From assembly GCA_007128555.1 (NCBI GenBank), contig SKXF01000209.1:1-5482 (forward strand): a DNA stretch of 5,482 bases, given 5' to 3'. The DNA is from Clostridia bacterium. GTDB lineage: Bacteria > Bacillota_E > SLMV01 > PUMD01. The notes under the pieces are model-generated. The model was not told the DNA's origin and made no database searches. It saw only the letters and a program-made list of their open reading frames with translations. The number at the start of each line of letters is the position of its first letter. The stretch's first letter is position 1. Of the stretch, positions 5,140-5,482 are shown in pieces. The position numbers were made by a program, and so were the translations under genes.

Positions 5140-5352
5140 ATGATCCTTAGCAAAAGCATGATCCTTTCCGCAATAGCCCTTCTACTGGCTGTATCCGTTG
5201 TCACAATACCGCTTTCCGGTATTGCACTGGCAGCTGACTCAGAACCCCCGCTCGATGACACCGAGGACGTGAGCCAGACCACGCGACCCGAACCCGGGCC
5301 AGGTCTCCAGCCCCTTGGAGATCCTTCCGGTGGACCACCCCCAGATGATTGA
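5140..5352 (+). CDS. Small secreted peptide precursor, candidate pheromone pro-peptide
   Basis: The product has 70 residues and is not a family I recognise. Residues 1-31 are a clear signal peptide: a short charged start (MILSKS), a hydrophobic core (about 7-27) and an AxA site in GIALA|AD, with cleavage likely after A31. The remaining 39 residues are rich in Pro, Asp, Glu and Gly, contain no Cys, and should be unstructured, ending GLQPLGDPSGGPPPDD. The lack of Cys argues against a bacteriocin with disulfides or lanthionines. The lack of a lipobox argues against a lipoprotein. The gene shares an operon with the HTH-TPR regulator and is followed by a strong terminator. Size, export signal, disordered tail and position match PapR- or Phr-like precursors, whose C-terminal end is trimmed and re-imported. 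The coding status is well supported by the perfect ribosome binding site and signal peptide. The signalling role is inferred. Confidence 0.75.
   Translation: MILSKSMILSAIALLLAVSVVTIPLSGIALAADSEPPLDDTEDVSQTTRPEPGPGLQPLGDPSGGPPPDD
5204..5224 (+). repeat. Perfect hairpin inside the signal-peptide coding region
   Basis: CAATACCG (5204-5211) and CGGTATTG (5217-5224) form eight perfect pairs around the loop CTTTC. It lies within the codons for the end of the signal peptide. It could slow the ribosome during targeting or be a processing site; chance is also possible. Confidence 0.5.
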
Positions 5353-5383
5353 TCCACTGCCGATCCCAACGCGTTAACCCAAC

Positions 5384-5446
5384 GAGCTCCCCCGCATCCC
5401 TGCTCGCTGGCTTCGAGTGACAGGGGTGCTGGGGAGCTCCGTTTTT
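5384..5446 (+). terminator. Strong intrinsic terminator of the regulator/peptide operon
   Basis: GAGCTCCCC (5384-5392) pairs with GGGGAGCTC (5431-5439). After a C-T mismatch, 5394-5402 pairs with 5421-5429 (one G-T wobble), and CTCG (5403-5406) pairs with CGAG (5414-5417) under a seven-base loop. GTTTTT follows at 5441-5446. The hairpin begins 31 bases after the peptide stop codon. The last 36 bases of the window show nothing recognisable. Confidence 0.9.
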
Positions 5447-5482
5447 CCGAATGCCGATCCCATGTCAGCTTTCCACCTAGCC

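Noticed and set aside
5109..5369. An 86-codon minus-strand frame opposite the peptide gene
   Set aside because: The plus strand has a perfect ribosome binding site, a signal peptide and a terminator in the right order; the minus frame has none of these.
1..5482. CRISPR array, insertion sequence, tRNA or rRNA
   Set aside because: I saw no regularly spaced repeats, transposase-like frame, terminal inverted repeats, or tRNA or rRNA signature by eye.

Overview
The window looks like part of the chromosome of an endospore-forming member of the Bacillota, with GC content somewhat above half. The left end carries the start of spo0A and a complete spoIVB, in the order spoIVB then spo0A that is usual in spore formers. 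Strong Shine-Dalgarno sites, non-ATG starts and a GC-rich coding style fit a lineage outside the classical low-GC Bacillus group. The genus cannot be named from this sequence alone.

Layout: (1) 1-146, minus strand: the first 48 codons of spo0A. (2) 147-297: a regulatory gap with a sigma-H-like promoter and two exact 0A boxes (TGACGAA), which suggests Spo0A~P autoregulation. (3) 298-1680, minus strand: spoIVB, a PDZ serine peptidase with an intact catalytic triad. Its start codon is uncertain. (4) 1681-1959: the divergent spoIVB/gltX region, with a candidate sigma-A promoter for gltX and a leader containing two competing inverted repeats around the ribosome binding site. (5) 1960-3396, plus strand: gltX, glutamyl-tRNA synthetase, followed by a hairpin terminator. 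(6) 3442-3794: about 350 bases without a convincing gene. It holds a compact three-way-junction fold, further hairpins, and a sigma-H-like promoter overlapped by a dyad. (7) 3795-5123, plus strand: a 442-residue XRE-type helix-turn-helix/TPR regulator. (8) 5140-5352, plus strand: a 70-residue secreted peptide precursor behind a perfect AGGAGGTGA ribosome binding site. (9) 5384-5446: a very strong intrinsic terminator closing the two-gene operon.

The most interesting element is the pair in (7) and (8). A cytoplasmic HTH-TPR receptor is followed at once by a tiny exported, proline- and acid-rich pro-peptide. This is the architecture of the RRNPP peptide quorum-sensing systems (PlcR-PapR, Rap-Phr, AimR-AimP), and the HTH region resembles that of PlcR. 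It is probably an undescribed receptor/pheromone pair. Its position beside spo0A and its possible sigma-H promoter suggest a link to the decision to sporulate. That link is an inference.
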